Below are positions 12,143-35,289 of a DNA stretch of 64,000 nt, in pieces (within the stretch, counting starts at the first letter, position 1; every line of letters starts with the position of its first letter). The notes under the pieces were generated by a model. That model was not told where the DNA came from. It did not search any database and worked only from the letters and a program-made list of their open reading frames with translations. The stretch is from Pteria penguin (lineage: Eukaryota > Mollusca > Bivalvia > Pterioida > Pteriidae). The DNA is taken from NCBI GenBank assembly GCA_035048485.1, contig CM068580.1, forward strand, positions 55,156,475-55,220,474. Direction: 5' to 3'. The position numbers and the translations under genes were made by a program.

Positions 12143-13753
12143 TTAATTATATCTTGGTAATGGAGGATACAGATTACAAAGCCCAGCAACTATTTTCATA
12201 TCATCTAAATGGTGTAACATAGTAAAAGGGACTTCAATTTTGATTATGCGAAATGTTTTCATTCTTCGAATAGCCTGTTCTATATGGATTCTTCTGTTTG
12301 CTATTTCTTTTGTTTTCCTAACTTCTTGTATGGTAAATTGGCTTGTACCCCTTCTTCCTGGAGGAGTAATCAACTCTGCATTAAGTAGCAAGAGGCCCTC
12401 AGCTATTGTAAAGCCTCTGTCAGCCAGAACTTTGTCATGTGGTTCTATTAGGTTAAAAAAACCTGAGTGTTTTGTAATATGTTTGTCACTGGATCTCCCA
12501 CCCCACCCTTTTGAAACAACTTATTAATCATTCCTGAGGGAGTAATACTTTTAAGGTACTTGGCAGTGTTGTGCTTTTTGTAGTCACTCCAAGTGTCGGC
12601 TTTCACAGAAAAATCAGTTCGAGTTTCAAGAAAAATCTCGGTGCAGTCTATGATATGTCTGACAGAACTGTATGGAGGTTTCTTGAAAGATGAGGGGAGA
12701 TTTTCTCTCACTATTTCTGTTTGGGGATTGAACACAAGGGATCCTAAAACCTGTGACAAAATTTTGACCCATGTTATGAATATGTTGGAAACATTTTGTT
12801 TTGAGATACCAAACCTTTGTGCTAAGTCTTTATTCAATAAGCCAAGTCTAATTTTCATTAGTGTCAAAAGCATTTCATTTTTCACAGACAGACGACCGGT
12901 AGGACCTCTTTTATTGTGACCTTGTTTATACCGCAAAGGGTTTGCACTGCATCTAGGGCCATTCCAATACTGCACATTTGAAATTAATGGTGTGACCTCT
13001 TGACATATTTTTTCAAAAGCCATTAGACTTGGAATACCTGTGTAAAATTTAATTCTGTCATCATCTTTGACCTCTTTGAAACCAAAGGGTTGCAAGACCT
13101 TTTCTTCACATGTGATTTTTAAAGCAGAAACTTTAAGCTGGACAGCATGAAGTTGTTTTTTCAACTTCTTAATTGTGGTATCTTTACTTATGCATGATGA
13201 ACAGCCTGAACAGTCATCATAGTCATCCTCAAAATGAATATAAGATGAAGAATGTGGTTTGTCTTGGTCATCATTAGAAATATGTGTAGGAAATAATTCA
13301 CAACAAACTTCATTATGTGACACAGAATCAGATGTAATAGTTTTTGACCGTCTTTTTGGGAGTTGGTGAATGAATTATTTCCCTTTCCTTAGGAGGTTTC
13401 CTATGAGTTGTTACAGGCTGAAAGTGACCTAAATGTAGAGTGGGATATGGATTAGTACTGGATGGTTTGCCATCTATAAGGTGTACTGAACATATTCTTG
13501 AGTCAGATTTGGGAGTCCATATTTTTGTTAGATCATTTGGATTTTTCCTATTTACAGCTTTAACCCAACACTGTCTTTCCACCACATTATCCTCTGAGGG
13601 AAAAGTAAATAATTTGAAAGGTGGATCACATGTACAATAGCTTTTTCCATACATGTTATTTATGTTGTGAATTAGGCAAATTTTACTCTTCCAAATTCTA
13701 AGTCTAAATCCACTATTTGAACAACCACTTATACAGCATAGTCTATTTGACAT
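12143..13753 (-). pseudogene. THAP-domain DDE (DDE_Tnp_4 type) transposase, frameshifted
   Basis: Three open blocks in different frames read as one protein. The N-terminal block (start 13753) is a THAP-like zinc finger: CCISGC, then FTFP, W, and CSVHL. The middle block (about 13360 to 12515) has a coiled-coil-like stretch, then a helix-turn-helix (LAQRFGISKQNVSNIF) and the first catalytic Asp in HIIDCTEIF. The last block continues through VLADRGF (second Asp) to RRIHIEQAIRRMK (Glu) and the stop at 12143-12145. The frame changes near 13360, in an A-run, and near 12510, next to a G-rich stretch, so this copy looks inactive. THAP plus DDE_4 next to a YqaJ gene is what I recall for ISL2EU elements of the PIF/Harbinger-related group. 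The element ends were not located. Confidence 0.8.
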
Positions 13754-14040
13754 GACTATGAATATAGGGCTAAATACAAAAATATATGAAACAAGAGCTA
13801 GTAGGATATATAAATTTAGTGCTAACATATATATTGTAGGAAAACTGAGACTGTTCTAAAGTTTGTTTACTTTGAGTATGACATGTGATACAATGTATTG
13901 TGATATATCTGATACTGTTGGCAATAAATTCAAACCTTGTATTTAAGAAAAAACAATTATATTTGTTGATGGAGCCCTTATTTAGTCTTTACATGAATTT
14001 ATATAAATATACTCTGTTGTATGTCTGATTATATGAAGCA

Positions 14041-14270
14041 TATTATGAATTGATGAATTATGAGTTAGTAAAATAGCATAGGATATTCTATAATGCAAGC
14101 ACTGTCCAGATAATATGAACTAATATCAAGCACAACATTTAAGCACAGGATGGATAGGGTATAATAAAGCACAGAATATTATAAATGGTTAGGTAAATAA
14201 TACAGTGTTAGATGCACTAGAGTCACAACATTTAAAGCATAGGATATTCTATAATGCAAGCACTGTCCAG
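14041..14270. repeat. 161-bp satellite, left segment
   Basis: About one and a half units with 'gcaagcactgtccagata', 'agcacaggatggatagg' and 'aatggttaggtaaataatac'. It is cut at 14270 inside a unit, where the 552-bp repeat copy 1 begins. Confidence 0.85.
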
Positions 14271-14822
14271 ACGATGTCGATGGCCAGACAGCCTAGCCGG
14301 TCGGGTTCAATTACCTAATTTTCCCCTAAACTTATTCAAATTGAACATGACATTGTTAAAATTGTAACAATGGTTATATTTTCAAACTACCATTCTCTGA
14401 TAAAGTTAGTGAAATGAGCTTACAATCAGGTTTTAGGAGGTTTTGATGCTGCAACTGAACACGTTCAAGGCAAGATAAATCGAAACCGGCTACACCTGAA
14501 TGAAAAACTCCAGATTATCAAAGGGATGGTGCCTTAGTTCCCACGACAATCAGTGCTCTCGCTGAATGTATTTGTAAGTGGAGAGTTTTGATCAATCTGT
14601 GAGGTGACGTTAATATTCAGGATGTATCTAACAAAAGTGTACTGTAGGCTATATATAGTGATACTGATTCAGAAAACGCATGTAAATGTTTTCAGTTTTT
14701 CTGAAGTATAAATCCAAAACATGACAACATTACAAAAAATATAGCGCGCTGATCATGTGACTTTTAACAAATTCTAGGCACTTTTTCCGCGGGAAGTTTG
14801 AACATGTAAACAAACATGCATG
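14271..14822. repeat. 552-bp direct repeat, copy 1
   Basis: Identical by eye to 16471-17022, offset exactly 2200 bp. The first differing base is at each edge. It begins acgatgtcgatgg and ends acaaacatgcatg. It interrupts the 161-bp satellite. Confidence 0.95.
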
Positions 14823-15880
14823 AAATATATATACATGTACTAGAATACAAGCACCAAGTAGAATATTTTAACTAATACATGTATATACAACATCTAAGCA
14901 CAGGATGGATAGGTATAATAAAGCACAGTATGTTATAAATGGTTAGGTAAATAATACAGTGTTAGATGCACTAGAATCACAACATTAAAAGCATAGGATA
15001 TTCTATAATGCAAACACTGTCCAGATAATATGAGCTAATATCAAGCACAACATTTAAGCACAGGATGGATAGGGTATAATAAAGCACAGAATGTTATAAA
15101 TGGTTAGGTAAATAATACAGTGTTAGATGCACTAGAGTCACAACATTTAAAGCATAGGATATTCTATAATGCAAGCACTGTCCAGATAATATGAGCTAAT
15201 ATCAAGTACAACATTTAAGCACAGGATGGATAGGGTATAATAAAGCACAGAATGTTATAAATGGTTAGGTAAATAATACAGTGTTAGATGCACTAGAATC
15301 ACAACATTTAAAGCATAGGATATTCTATAATGCAAGCACTGTCCAGATAATATGAACTAATATCAAGCACAACATTTAAGCACAGGATGGATAGGGTATA
15401 ATAAAGCACAGAATATTATAAATGGTTAGGTAAATAATACAGTGTTAGATGCACTAGAGTCACAACATTTAAAGCATAGGATATTCTATAATGCAAGCAC
15501 TGTCCAGATAATATGAGCTAATATCAAGTACAACATTTAAGCACAGGATGGATAGGGTATAATAAAGCACAGAATGTTATAAATGGTTAGGTAAATAATA
15601 CAGTGTTAGATGCACTAGAATCACAACATTTAAAGCATAGGATATTCTATAATGCAAGCACTGTCCAGATAATATGAGCTAATATCAAGTACAACATTTA
15701 AGCACAGGATGGATAGGGTATAATAAAGCACAGAATGTTATAAATGGTTAGGTAAATAATACAGTGTTAGATGCACTAGAATCACAACATTTAAAGCATA
15801 GGATATTCTATAATGCAAGCACTGTCCAGATAATATGAACTAATATCAAGCACAACATCTAAGCACAGGAAGGTCCTTAT
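14823..15880. repeat. 161-bp satellite, main array
   Basis: Six to seven units with a fixed 161-bp spacing, for example 'gcaagcactg' at 15171, 15332, 15493, 15654 and 15815. Units are nearly identical, which points to recent amplification. The array ends at 'agcacaggaaggtcc'. Confidence 0.95.
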
Positions 15881-16470
15881 CCTATCATTGACATTGTCCA
15901 ACTCTCATATAAGTTAATGTGTTAATTACTTTGTTGTTTCTTAATAGATATTTATCCAATCTTCAATATGATCAATATTTTGCTTATTTTGTGAATTCAT
16001 TAATACATGTAGTGTGCAGTGTGAATGAAACACATGGAAGTTACCACTCTTCACACTGACTTGCATCAGTGGTGAATCCATTGTTCTTAAGTGTGTGTGT
16101 GGGGGGGGGGGGGAGGTCAAGAGGTGAATTTTGCAGATTTTGACAAAACATTTGTCCAAACCACAGGGGTTTTGATAAAATTATGGGTAATAGCCCTACC
16201 AGAAATCTATGACATAACACTACAGATCATACAGATACTGCAAGACTAAGGGGCCCCTCTGATAGCTTTCACCCAATTCTGCCACTGATGCATGTACTTT
16301 TTTGTAAACTTGAAATAATGATTCATTGTGTTCTCTGACAATAACGTCAGTAAAAAATCTATGATGACAGATGTACAGTACATTGGTAATCTCGAGGTCG
16401 TGGACCTAACACACTGACACAGACTAATTTAGTATTTAAGGTGTATTCAGCTGCACAGAGAATGAGAGAT

Positions 16471-17022
16471 ACGATGTCGATGGCCAGACAGCCTAGCCGG
16501 TCGGGTTCAATTACCTAATTTTCCCCTAAACTTATTCAAATTGAACATGACATTGTTAAAATTGTAACAATGGTTATATTTTCAAACTACCATTCTCTGA
16601 TAAAGTTAGTGAAATGAGCTTACAATCAGGTTTTAGGAGGTTTTGATGCTGCAACTGAACACGTTCAAGGCAAGATAAATCGAAACCGGCTACACCTGAA
16701 TGAAAAACTCCAGATTATCAAAGGGATGGTGCCTTAGTTCCCACGACAATCAGTGCTCTCGCTGAATGTATTTGTAAGTGGAGAGTTTTGATCAATCTGT
16801 GAGGTGACGTTAATATTCAGGATGTATCTAACAAAAGTGTACTGTAGGCTATATATAGTGATACTGATTCAGAAAACGCATGTAAATGTTTTCAGTTTTT
16901 CTGAAGTATAAATCCAAAACATGACAACATTACAAAAAATATAGCGCGCTGATCATGTGACTTTTAACAAATTCTAGGCACTTTTTCCGCGGGAAGTTTG
17001 AACATGTAAACAAACATGCATG
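16471..17022. repeat. 552-bp direct repeat, copy 2
   Basis: Second identical copy of 14271-14822. It runs directly into the THAP-like remnant starting near 17026. This copy looks like the resident one and the copy at 14271 the derived one, because that one sits inside a satellite unit. Confidence 0.95.
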
Positions 17023-17025
17023 TAA

Positions 17026-17552
17026 AAGAAAAGTCGAAAAGCAAGTATTGGTTCGTGGTCCCTGGATGCAAGTCTGATTCTAGGGAGAAATGTAAACCAT
17101 AGAATTACCCCTGGATGCAAAATATTTCGTATGATCTCTTTCCAACAAAGAGAAAACAACTAAACTTGATCGAGAACGAAATGCCTTCAAATGGATTGCA
17201 GTGATACGTACGACGTTCACTAGGCTACGGCCCCTTTCCACACCAAAGAGTGTGCAGCCGTCATTTTATTGATAACTGTGGATCTGACAGCTACCCTATA
17301 CCTGAACTTATCTCTTGGAAATATTATAAACGTGAATCATCATCACAAAGTAATCAATCTGTCAGGAAACTCTTGAGAACAAGTTACAGAAGTTTGGATG
17401 GTGACAGTGTCAGTGCCAGTGGGACCATACCAACACAGAATGAAAGTGACACACCATTCCTGCAATCCCAAGAGTTTGATACGTTTAAATCATTTGTTTT
17501 ATGGTACATTGTGCTAAGTAAATATTATAAAAAAGGGGGAGAAGGGGGTTAG
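17026..17552 (+). pseudogene. Degenerate THAP-domain gene fragment
   Basis: Traces of a THAP finger are spread over frames: WFVVPGCKS near 17050, then a FPTKRK-like stretch near 17140, then VCSRHFIDNCGSDSYPIPEL (17247-17306) with the C-x2-H pair of a THAP finger. The last frame stays open to the stop at 17550-17552. Stops and frame changes between the pieces show decay. It is unlike the THAP gene at 12143-13753 in detail. Confidence 0.45.
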
Positions 17553-17589
17553 ATCTATTTAAAACAGTGGAATATTTTTATATGTATCA

Positions 17590-18125
17590 TATTTATAGAT
17601 ATACTTATACATTTAAATGGTGACCTTGCCTTTTGACATATTGACCCTCAAATCTTTAAAAACATCCCTATGATAACATTTTATATTACCTCTATCTAAA
17701 AGAACTTGACCTGTAAAATATGGTCAATGGTAATATACGAAAATCACCTGGAAACCAATAATTACAATCTATTTTCATCAGCTGTGACTTTGACCTTTTG
17801 ACACCAAAATCGATAGAGTTCCGACTTCCTCTCTTGATTAGTAAAGATATATCCAAATTTGGTGTGAATATTATGATAGGTACTTGAATTATTATCCGGA
17901 AACCATTAACTACGGTTTATTTTTGTCAGCTGTGACCTTAACCTTTGATCATTTGCCCCCAAAATCAATACGACTCTTCTTCTCTTAATAGATAAGCATA
18001 TATTCACATTTGTTCTGAATATGTTGAAAGGTACTTGAGTTATCATCCGTAAACCGAATGTGCAACTGAAGGACGGACAATGCAAACACTTAGTGCCTCC
18101 TGCCATAGCTAGTGGGGGTCTAAAA
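17590..18125. repeat. Dispersed repeat with ~180-bp internal duplication
   Basis: Two to three diverged internal units share 'agctgtgactttgaccttt' and 'ggtacttgaattattatcc'. The element closes with 'aaggacggacaatgcaaaca' and 'gctagtgggggtctaaaaa'. Confidence 0.65.
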
Positions 18126-18814
18126 ATAAAACTATTATTGTTTTGGGGAAGAACTTATATAAAGAATGCAAATGATTTGGGTTTTCTTCAGACGTATTCA
18201 ATAATTTGTATTCAGGGAAGCAAGACACATACCCAATGACATTTTGTTCGCACTCTCTTCATTTGATATTTGTATCCATAACGAATTACAATTTTCCTTC
18301 TTCTCTTCGCATACGAGAGAAACACCATGGTTTTATGCGTTGATTTCGTGTATGTTTCCATGCGAAGTGCTGCGTTTAGATGGCTAGAAATGCGAATTTA
18401 GAAAATGTTAGATTTATATTGTGTTGGCACGAAAAATACTTAATGCAAATGAAATTCTAATTTAAGGCAAATTTTAAAAAAAAAATCTCTTTTAAACTTG
18501 TGGTATGAACACAAAAGCGCTTCTATATCGACTCTGTCTAGTCGCCAATGGTCTGGGAGAGAGAACAAATATAATTATTGATTGCAATTAATGATAAGTC
18601 ATGATTTAACACCACACCAGGATTATTCCCCATACATTGTGGCGACAACTATTTGGTGCGTTGTTAGATCAATTTTGACACAAAATCTCTAGATTTTTAC
18701 TTGTAAATATGTGGCGAAAAGGGGGGCCCGGGTCCCCTCTAAATCCGCCATTGGCAATGATTCTTCTACCTACTGACTTGTACCTTGATGGAGGATATCA
18801 ATCGAAAAAAGTTC

Positions 18815-18902
18815 TGAATCCGACGAGATTACAAGATTCGAACCCATGACCTTTTGCTCTGGTATGGAAATCCTTAACCATACCGGCTGATAGAATGGAA
18901 AA
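18815..18902 (-). repeat. tRNA-like SINE fragment
   Basis: On the minus strand the B box 'catgggttcgaatcttg' follows a degenerate A-box region 'ccggtatggttaagg'. No tRNA fold is convincing. Confidence 0.45.
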
Positions 18903-19232
18903 TGTGGGGGTCACTTTTTATGATGATATATAATCGAAACCACCCCATCCCCATTTTGAAAATACAAATAATCGTAAACAACCGTTTCTAAAAATAGTGT
19001 AGTTTACTAACTTTCAAATTCTACCAATTTTTTAAGTGAGCACTCTTAAAACTAGCCGCAAGTAAGTTACCGCATTTCTGGTCATTTCAATTTAGTTTTC
19101 TTCTTCATAAATAACTAGCCGATAAATAAAATGTAAACGGAGAAATGATATAAAAATAACAATGACCACGTGTTTTTCGTCAGCTCCGCCTCTTTTTGTG
19201 AGGTTTCTTTTAAAGAGATTTCGCGAGACCGA

Positions 19233-19307
19233 ATGGCTGACACAGAAACCAGCAATTTTGAAACAGGTTTGGAAAATGTGTGTAGAGCCTTCAGACGACA
19301 GATCGGG
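19233..19307 (+). CDS. Possible first coding exon of an unrecognised gene
   Basis: An ATG opens 25 codons (MADTETSNFETGLENVCRAF and five more) and ends at a consensus donor, gggGTAAGT, in phase 0. Upstream lie a CACGTG E-box (19167-19172) and a TATA-like 'gatataaaaataac' (about 19147-19160), which would suit a promoter. No following exon was identified on the plus strand. The peptide matches no family I know. It could also be a chance ORF. Confidence 0.3.
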
Positions 19308-20439
19308 GTAAGTTATTATTGTCGATCGCTTGCTTTATGTTTGTATATGATAGATATTTGCTCCATTTGATGCCGAAATGCGTAGAATCGTGCCGGCTAT
19401 TCCGTTTATCAAAAATGCAAGTTTACGCAACGTAAGAAATTGTGGCTGTATCACTCATATAGGGCCACTACTTGCGGCTATCTTAAAATTTGGTAGAATT
19501 TGAAAGTAAGCAATTGACAACAGTATTAATTTTTAACATTCTAAAACAGATTTCGACAGTAAACGTTAATACAAGAATATGTTTGTCGAATAATTCCTTC
19601 AATTTTGCAAGTTAAGATTAATTAACAATATGCACATATATGCTGGTACAACATTTAAATCTTAGAATTTATAATTAGTGTCCTTTCCTAACTTTAAATT
19701 TTTGTAATTTAAGGTGAGTTAGAAAAGGACATCGGTAATAGTTCTTTGGTGACTTGAGACTGAATACACATTTTTAGAAATATATAATAGAAATACTAAG
19801 AGCTCATACACATAGCAAAATTCGGTATGAACGATTTTAAAGATTCTAAAATCTTAAATGTCCAATACATCTTCCTCATGGAAGTAATGGTAGACTACTA
19901 ATAAAAAGTGTGTGTTTTTATTAGTAGTCTAAAATCTTAGCCTGACTTTTGATTTGATTCTTACGTCACTGAACCACTGAGGTGACGTTTCTTACTCATT
20001 ATGAAATAGATCAATAAACATATAACACGTTGTGGTGAAAAGTTCTTCCCTCGAGAAAATTATCTGGATGATTTCTGGCAACATACCTGTTTTCACCTGT
20101 AGTGCAAATTCGGAGATCCGTATCTAGATATAAAAGAGATCTTTGCAAATATAGACAATAGTACATGTTTTAAAAAATGATAGTACCTAACAGGCGCGGA
20201 GCCAGACTTTTTGTTGAGAGAGAGTCCGTCACAGATTTATTTTTTATTTCTGAAAGGGGGTTCAATCATATCATATGGTGTAAATTTACTTATACTCAGG
20301 GACTTTAAAAACGCTTATCTAATATCATTATAGTTTAATCAACATCTAGGGTGAATAATTGCATCAAACTTGATTTATTTCGAAAATTTGAATTATATTT
20401 GACAATATGATTGATACTATCACACGTTTCTTTTAAAAA

Positions 20440-20805
20440 TGATTTGACTTCATCAGTTATGTATGACGTTGAATTAATGGAAGGAGCTCAGGCTGTAAAA
20501 CGTCATCGATGAAGCGCCTCGCGGTAAGAGTGTTCCTCAAAATAACCAGTGATGACTTGAAATGTTGATTGATGGCTCCCCAAACCATGACACCACCACC
20601 GCCAAATTTGTCACCCTCAATTATGCAGTTTGCGGCAAAACGTTCTTTGCGTTTCCTATAAATGCGCTGTCTTCCGTCAGCCATGGAAAATTGAATCTTG
20701 ATTCGTTGCTGAACACTACGTCATGCCAATTACGTCGATTAGCAAGCATGTTCCGGGACCATTCAGACGATTTCTTCGACTCCCGCCAGGTAGCCGGACC
20801 TGCCT
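20440..20805 (-). pseudogene. Tc1/mariner transposase fragment
   Basis: The minus strand reads WHDVVFSNESRF, then GGGGVMVWGAI, the catalytic-core motifs of Tc1-like transposases around the first and second Asp positions. The open frame 20457-20684 covers the second part. The upstream part has stops, and both the N-terminal DNA-binding region and the final DE/DD motif are missing, so the copy is dead. Confidence 0.75.
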
Positions 20806-20990
20806 TTTAGACGAGACAATAAAATCCGAGGTCCCGTGTCACGGTAGACGTGGCACGTAAAAGATCTCTCAATGCTTCTGGTGGGTCCGTGAAATAGGTG
20901 TGGATTTCCATGATGCTGTCATCATATGAATTCAATAATCGTGGTGTGGCGTAAATTAAGAATCAATCAATCAAACGAACTTGACCATAT
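20805..20990 (+). mobile_element. SINE tail next to the Tc1 fragment
   Basis: Contains 'gacaataaaatccgaggt', matching the body 'gacagtaaaatccgaggt' of the SINEs at 57748 and 58156, and ends in a caatcaatcaaacga tail. The tRNA head is missing. It adjoins the truncated end of the Tc1 fragment. Confidence 0.65.
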
Positions 20991-21623
20991 TTCAGAACAG
21001 TATATATCCCTGAGGAAACTAGTAACAAATATAGAACAAAATCCTGTGAAATATTCGTGGTTTTCTCCATGCACTAAGGCTTCTTTCAAGTCTAAGCGCT
21101 GGTCGACAGCAAAGGAGTACCGGGAAAATAATCCCGGTGAAAAGTTCAAATCTATACAGTGTACTTTTAAACATGTTGCTGTAGTCACAAGGACTTACGT
21201 GTCGTATCAATAGACAATAGTTCTTTAAAATACATTACAAAAGTTTGAGTACTTAAGTTTTATCAAATTTTCAATAATCAACACTGATAAGTATCTTATA
21301 CCCGAAACACGCCTACAGCGCATAGTAAGGAATTTTACCCTCTTTATGTCATAACTTCCCAGAATTCCGTGCGCTGAAGCCACTACATATAAGCGAGAGT
21401 AAAGAACGATAACTCTGGGTAGAGAATGGACAGATCCATCATATTCATGGACTTTTTTCCAGCTAGAATCCGGCACTAAATCAGAACACTCTTTTTTCTT
21501 CTTACAGTGCTGTTGCCTTAATACACGTATGCAGCCCAACACCACTAACACAGATGTCCTTTACTATCTTTTTAATTTGGCCAAGGTGTACATAACAAAA
21601 ACTCTATGGAGTTTTTGCATTTC

Positions 21624-21674
21624 TTTTTTTTTTTTTTTTCTTCTTCTTCTTCTTCTTCTTCTTCTTCTTCTTTA
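21624..21674. repeat. Poly-T plus (TTC)n microsatellite
   Basis: A run of T followed by about 12 TTC units. Confidence 0.9.
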
Positions 21675-21789
21675 ATAACATATTTTCTAATCTATCTTGA
21701 TGTTGGTACTATTCACTATTCTACTTAACACTAATTTTTCGTGTGCATTCTAAACTGAAAAGCTATTGGGCACTGCCTTGTATCTTGGC

Positions 21790-21905
21790 GAAATCTGCCA
21801 ACACATGAACACATATACACACATGCAAAACACATACACACATAAACACATACACACACAAACATACACACACATAAACACACAAACAGGAACATAAACA
21901 CACCA
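21790..21905. repeat. CA-rich simple repeat
   Basis: Interrupted (CA)n with acacata and acacaaac variants. Confidence 0.85.
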
Positions 21906-21909
21906 ACTC

Positions 21910-23537
21910 TTTTAACATACTTTCTTCATGTGTTTCACTGCCCAAATAATAAAATACGAAATTCTAATTATTTCTACATTCATTTCTAAACTCATAAAAA
22001 TACGGATACATGTATTAACATGCACATTTACTCTCTCTATATATATATTCTATATATATTTTAGTAATTAAAATGTAAAACTTGGACGGAAAACGATATT
22101 CAGAGAAAGCATAAACGATCTTTTACTAGCATGCATCACTGGTGTTGCATATAGAATACATCTTATAATACAATCAAACTGATTAACACGGGCGAGCTTT
22201 TTCTTCATTAATCAGTGTAGCATACATGTATTTATTTACATTGTATATATACAGTTAGTTTATCGTTTTTTCTTCTTTCCTTCACGTCACTCAAACATAA
22301 ATTGTGCTTACATTGCTCACATATGGTAATATAAATACAGTTACACATTTATCAATACAAACATACCATTTCAAGATTATTTTTTTCAGGTGATGCGGTT
22401 TAAAAAAAAATGACGGAAACTGCATCAATGTACGAAGACTTTAACACTTGAAAATCCCAGAATAAATTATTCAGTTACATGTATAAATGTGCAATGTATA
22501 TTACATTAATTCAGAACATATTTCATCGATATATTTTTAGAGCTTGAGAAAACACTGTACACGTATCTGATATACACTCAGTAAATAAGTTATACGAGTT
22601 TATATGATGACAAATTCTTTCTGAAAAAGTAAAGTTATCTTTCTTGTCAACAAAATATGCATCTTCATTTACAAAAATTAAAATATTTTACAAAGTGTAA
22701 AATATTAAGCAAAAGCAAATCTAAACAAATTTTTGATTGTTGAGGCAATCTCTACAAGACTATTCTCTCAGTTCGAACTTGAAAGCACCTTGTGGTCGAG
22801 ACGAGATTGACGTTGAAGTACTTTTTCTTTCTCCGAGTTATCTTTCTTTGCACAGGAAGATATTGTTTCTCAGAGTCGGTTTACAATAAGACAATATAGT
22901 AAATGCATTACGAAAAAAAAAAGAAATAATAATAATAATGAATATTAAAATGGAAATGTTTCTATCTATCTCTCAGACTGTATCTTTCTGTCTATGTAAT
23001 GATAGTTTAATATATGGCTTTTACTAAATGTCACAACTTTCTACACAAGAAAAACCTTCGGTTTGATTATATTGGCATTAAAAATCAGAAAATATTTCGA
23101 TACTTTGTAAAACAAGGACAATTTCACTTTATTCACCCTTACCTTATTTACAAATTTATATACAGAAAATGAAGTATGTCTCTCCAGTAATGACGTCACA
23201 TCGCGTAAAGACATCTACCGTTTTCATGAATTTAAATTAATGTCATAATGAAAAATGTAATAAATAAACATAGCTATCACAGAAATGCAAATGTAAGTAA
23301 TACAATAAATAATCTAATCTGTGCTCTGATAATGTAAGTGCATAAGAGCATCAAGAATACAATTCTTCGACTCATTTAGTTATAAAAAAATTGTTCATAA
23401 CTTTAAAATATTAATATCAATATCATCAATGTAAAAAAAATCACTATAAAAATAGAGGTCTGGATTTACAAAATTTGTTTTGAAAAATGTACATTTCTGA
23501 TGAATTTTTTAAAAGTTTCTATCACAAGCTATCTTTA
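21910..23537. other. Exchanger 3' flank and probable 3' UTR
   Basis: No gene on either strand. The part next to 23537 is the likely 3' UTR of the exchanger; minus-strand AATAAA signals occur, for instance at 23128-23133, but the cleavage site cannot be placed. Confidence 0.4.
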
Positions 23538-35263
<11,726 letters not shown>

Positions 35264-35289
35264 CTTGAAGTTTAGTTTTTAATCTGAAA

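Noticed and set aside
14271..17022. LTR retrotransposon with 552-bp LTRs
   Set aside because: The interior is satellite and unrelated sequence with no gag, protease or reverse transcriptase, no primer-binding site was seen, and the repeat ends are not convincing TG...CA borders with a target duplication.
20996..21213. Plus-strand ORF with protein-like composition (EQYISLRKLVTNIEQNPVKY and on)
   Set aside because: The acceptor before it does not match the phase of the 19307 donor, the minus strand is equally open, and part of the frame runs into a SINE tail. Left as unsupported.
21225..21551. 108-aa minus-strand ORF
   Set aside because: No recognisable domain, biased toward neither strand, and no splice-site support.
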